Source: Pseudomonas sp. MF4836
GTDB taxonomy: Bacteria; Pseudomonadota; Gammaproteobacteria; Pseudomonadales; Pseudomonadaceae
Direction of reading: 5' to 3'
NCBI RefSeq assembly: GCF_002018875.1
Contig: NZ_MVOL01000026.1
Coordinates: 1 to 51,272, forward strand
DNA length: 51,272 nt
Below the pieces are notes generated by a model. The model was not told the origin of the DNA, searched no databases, and saw only the letters and a list, made by a program, of their open reading frames with translations. A program made the position numbers and the translations under genes. Positions 48,808 to 51,272 of the stretch are shown piece by piece (position 1 is the first letter of the stretch; every line of letters starts with the position of its first letter).

Positions 48808-50018
48808 GGAGACGCTGAACAATTTACCTCTTCAGTCCGCATTCCATTTTCCAACCGATTTTTTCAACCTGACGGTCTTATTTTGCGTTTATGGGCCGAT
48901 TTCAGGCCCTGTTTTACTGATTAGCGGGTAAACCCCGCCTTTCAGACGGATTTATCCCGCCACCCGTTGCAAGTACCGCTTTGCCAGCATCAGATTGGCC
49001 AACCCGAACAGACTGAATAACTGCGCCGTATTCTTTTCCAGTCCACGGTAACGGACTTTGCGATGGTTGAAGCGCACTTTGATCACTTGGAACGGATGCT
49101 CTACCTTGGCACGCAGTTGCGCCTTGGCGTATTCGATCTTGCGCTTGACCCGGAACAGCACGCTGTCTTTGCCGTGATGCTGGTAGCTGCTTGGCCGTGC
49201 TGCAATCGACCAGATAACGTCCCGTTCAGCATACTCCGCTCGCTTGGCCGCACCGGTGTATCCAGCATCTCCCGAGACATAGGTTTCGGCACCGTGCAGC
49301 AGCTTGTCGACCTGGGTGACATCGGCCACGTTAGCCGCGGTCCCCACCAGGCTGTGCACCAGCCCCGACGTGGCGTCGACGCCAATGTGGGCCTTCATCC
49401 CGAAGTGCCACTGATTGCCTTTTTTAGCCTGATGCATCTCAGGATCGCGCTTACCTTCTCGGTTCTTGACCGAGGGCGGTGCGGCGATCAGGGTGGCATC
49501 GACGATGGTGCCTTCCTTGAGCAGCAGACCCCGACTGGCCAGATGCTGGTTGATCGTTTCAAACAACACCCGCGTCAGCTGATGGGTTTCCAGCAAGCGG
49601 CGAAAGCGCAACAAGGTAGTGGCATCCGGTGCCGACTCCCGGCCCAGGTCGATGCCCATGAAGCCACGAATGGCCTGGCTGTCGTAGATGGCATCTTCGG
49701 TGCCTTCATCGGAGAAACCGAAACACTGCTGCACGACATACATGCGCAGCATGCGCGACAACCCAATCGAGGGGCGTCCGCGCTTGCCGGTGGTGTCGCG
49801 GTAGAACGGCGCCACTTGAGCTTCCAGCTGTGCCCAGGGCACCAACTGCTCGATATCCGCCAGGAAGCGATCTCGTCGGGTTTGCTTTTTCTTGCCGGTG
49901 TATTCGAGTTCGGAGAAGGTCTTCTGCATAGCGCGTAACGAGGCTCACGAAGAGGGGGCTGATTGAGGGGGTCAGTGTGCCAAGGCTCTGAGCGGTTGGC
50001 TATTTATGCAGCGTCTCC
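48808..50018. mobile_element. IS5-family insertion sequence (1211 bp) with 4-base target duplications
   Basis: The element starts with GGAGACGCTG (48808-48817) and ends with its complement (50009-50018); inside these ten perfect bases the ends diverge. CTAG occurs on both sides (48804-48807 and 50019-50022), the size and type of target duplication expected for IS5 elements. It contains one transposase gene. The intact ends and duplication mean that it inserted here directly and recently enough to stay unscarred. Confidence 0.92.
48952..49929 (-). CDS. IS5-family DDE transposase
   Basis: This 325-residue transposase has the helix-turn-helix N terminus (QTRRDRFLADIEQLVPWAQL) and the DDE catalytic residues: Asp in IVDATLI, Asp in VSGDAGYTG and Glu in VEHPFQVIK. 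EMHQAKKGNQWHFGMKAHIGVD is highly similar to the IS5 protein of E. coli. The gene is intact, with no frameshift. The start is ATG 49929. It lies inside the element at 48808-50018 and points in the same direction as the toxin gene it interrupts. Confidence 0.95.
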   Translation of the reverse strand: MQKTFSELEYTGKKKQTRRDRFLADIEQLVPWAQLEAQVAPFYRDTTGKRGRPSIGLSRMLRMYVVQQCFGFSDEGTEDAIYDSQAIRGFMGIDLGRESAPDATTLLRFRRLLETHQLTRVLFETINQHLASRGLLLKEGTIVDATLIAAPPSVKNREGKRDPEMHQAKKGNQWHFGMKAHIGVDATSGLVHSLVGTAANVADVTQVDKLLHGAETYVSGDAGYTGAAKRAEYAERDVIWSIAARPSSYQHHGKDSVLFRVKRKIEYAKAQLRAKVEHPFQVIKVRFNHRKVRYRGLEKNTAQLFSLFGLANLMLAKRYLQRVAG

Positions 50019-51272
50019 CTAGAGCGATGAGTCGAGCGACGCCCGACTCATCGCTCCTGTCCGGCCAGAATGAAACTTCTAAGTCCACTGCATGCATGTC
50101 GTGATTATCGTAAAACCAGATGGCGCCGCTTATTGTTAGAGTGGAAGCTATTTCATTAAAGCTAATTGCGGGTCGTGTCGTCTCAGTTTTGTAGTCAGTT
50201 CTCTTTAAAGGAGGTGGTGCTTCGGTCGCAGTCACCGGACTATTGTTATTGCCTGCAGCAATAACCAGCCCATCCATACCAGGGCGATATACTTTCATGC
50301 TCCATGTGTAATCGGACAGTGCGGAGTCGTATTCAGGAAGAGAGATTCTATACTCCAAGAAATACCCATATGGTACAGGTCTAATTTCGGCGTAAGCCGC
50401 GTGATCTTCGCCCGACGCCTTAATGTCTGATTCACGCACTGGTCGAAGATTAATGGATAGATCGGCTGTCACTCCCAATACAGAAGCATTAAGCTCGCCA
50501 ACTGCATTGTCGAGATCTTCTGGTCCTTTCCATCTGCGGTGACTTTTCGGAAGTCCCCAAAGACATCTACGAGTCCAAATTTCAAGAAGGGAGGACTCCT
50601 TCTTCTTAGCACGAGTTGCTACCGCATAGGCGATCAAGCCTAGTATTAACGCCAATCCAATTGGACCCAATAAGGCACTACCGGCCAATGCGCCGTATAC
50701 AGCTGGGAGCACAGTAATCATTGAAACCGAAGCTGCCAATCGGTAATCACTTTCAGCCTCACTATCTCCTCTTGTAGCGGCCCTATTCGCAGCAAATGAG
50801 TACTGCACACCATCCATCACCCCCGCAATCGCAGCAATCGCCCCCCCATACTGCGCAATTCGCGCCCCCATCATCACCGTCTGCACCTGACCTGCCACCC
50901 GCACCGTGGTCGTCAGCCCCGGCCGCAATAGCTGAGTCCCTACACCCGCAATCTCGACTCCCACTCCCATTACCCCGATGGACGACGACCACACCGCCGC
51001 CAGCGCTTCGGGATTGCCGCTGCCCGGGGTGTTGAGGAAGGTCTCAAAGTTTTTGCGCAGGCTGTCTTGCTGGAACCAGATGCTACCCAGGCCCAGCAGC
51101 AGGTCGGCGCCGGCAGGGGCTGCGGAGATGGCGGTATTGCGCATCCGTTGCATGGCGCCTCTGGCCAGCGCTTGGGCGTCGTCCACGCCAATAGCCAGCG
51201 TATGCAGCAGCCGGGTGCTGCCGCTGTGGAGCGTGGCGGCGCCGATGCTGACGCTGCGCAGCGCCTCTGTAA
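49972..51272 (-). CDS. Membrane toxin-like protein (VasX/BTH_I2691-type T6SS effector candidate), 5' part off window, 3' end altered by IS insertion
   Basis: The frame is open to the window edge, so the true start is not seen. The visible 430 or so residues contain hydrophobic, alanine/glycine-rich helices (AAVWSSSIGVMGVGVEIAGVG, GGAIAAIAGVMDGVQ, LLGPIGLALILGLIAYAVATRAKKK), then a beta-rich soluble part (LEYRISLPEYDSALSDYTWSMKVYRP). This is the pore-forming plus C-terminal layout of the family. The native gene ended ARLIALEDKTDILKKGK and stopped right before the DUF6708-like ATG at 48768. The IS5-family element cut it at CTAG, so the last 12 residues are replaced by 15 others (GRRCINSQPLRALAH) read from the insertion element. 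The protein may remain active; its partner genes are disconnected. Confidence 0.6.
   Translation of the reverse strand, partial: TEALRSVSIGAATLHSGSTRLLHTLAIGVDDAQALARGAMQRMRNTAISAAPAGADLLLGLGSIWFQQDSLRKNFETFLNTPGSGNPEALAAVWSSSIGVMGVGVEIAGVGTQLLRPGLTTTVRVAGQVQTVMMGARIAQYGGAIAAIAGVMDGVQYSFAANRAATRGDSEAESDYRLAASVSMITVLPAVYGALAGSALLGPIGLALILGLIAYAVATRAKKKESSLLEIWTRRCLWGLPKSHRRWKGPEDLDNAVGELNASVLGVTADLSINLRPVRESDIKASGEDHAAYAEIRPVPYGYFLEYRISLPEYDSALSDYTWSMKVYRPGMDGLVIAAGNNNSPVTATEAPPPLKRTDYKTETTRPAISFNEIASTLTISGAIWFYDNHDMHAVDLEVSFWPDRSDESGVARLIALGRRCINSQPLRALAH

Noticed and set aside
1..51272. CRISPR arrays, tRNA or rRNA genes, phage genes
   Set aside because: No regularly spaced repeats, no cloverleaf or rRNA sequence and no phage structural or integrase genes were found; the only mobile element is the IS5-family insertion.

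Overview
The window is a GC-rich Pseudomonas chromosomal contig, most likely from a plant- or soil-associated fluorescent species. The evidence is the REPIN elements, the OprD-type porin, the FecI/FecR/TonB-receptor triad, the chaperone-usher fimbriae, and a complete iac (indole-3-acetic acid catabolism) operon. The first 43 bases are not genomic: they match a Nextera adapter end with G-biased errors. The window therefore begins at a contig end.

Layout. (1) 80-2547 (+): the tail of a membrane toxin-like gene, probably a VasX/BTH_I2691-type T6SS effector, followed by two tandem DUF6708-like genes and the stub of a third. (2) 2551-3810: an MFS transporter, then a REPIN and a TauE/SafE exporter. 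(3) 4975-16674, mostly minus strand: the MarR regulator iacR, an MFS transporter, a divergent AraC regulator, and a probable operon for a branched-chain-type ABC transporter (livK, livH, fused livM-livG, livF), a ketopantoate-reductase-like enzyme, a class II aldolase and a PAS-containing chemoreceptor. (4) 17467-24823 (+): iacHABICDEFG, then an OprD porin. (5) 26483-30600 (+): an alpha-hydroxy-acid oxidase, an opine-dehydrogenase-like enzyme, a 3-hydroxyacyl-CoA-dehydrogenase-like enzyme and a NIPSNAP protein. (6) 31038-37907 (+): a seven-gene chaperone-usher fimbrial cluster, visibly AT-richer at both edges. (7) 38492-46906: an AraC regulator, a dienelactone hydrolase fused to a SnoaL-like domain, a TonB siderophore receptor/FecR/ECF sigma system with a Fur-like box, a metallo-beta-lactamase-fold hydrolase and a GlxA-type regulator. 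(8) 47231-51272 (-): a second toxin gene, interrupted close to its 3' end by an IS5-family element, followed by two more tandem DUF6708-like genes.

How the genes fit together. Block 4 converts the plant auxin IAA towards catechol; no catechol ring-cleavage genes are present. Block 3 plausibly supplies regulation (IacR), uptake (Liv or MFS) and chemotaxis (the chemoreceptor shares a tight gene run with the transporter and two enzymes). The porin would be the outer-membrane entry route. Fimbriae and iron uptake fit a root or leaf lifestyle.

The least understood system is the toxin/DUF6708 arrangement at both ends. Each toxin gene is directly followed, with stop/start overlap or abutment, by a tandem pair of paralogues. 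Within each pair the C-terminal part is nearly identical while the N-terminal membrane part has diverged strongly. On the right, an IS5-family insertion replaced the last 12 residues of the toxin and split it from its partner genes; the ancestral junction can be reconstructed base by base.
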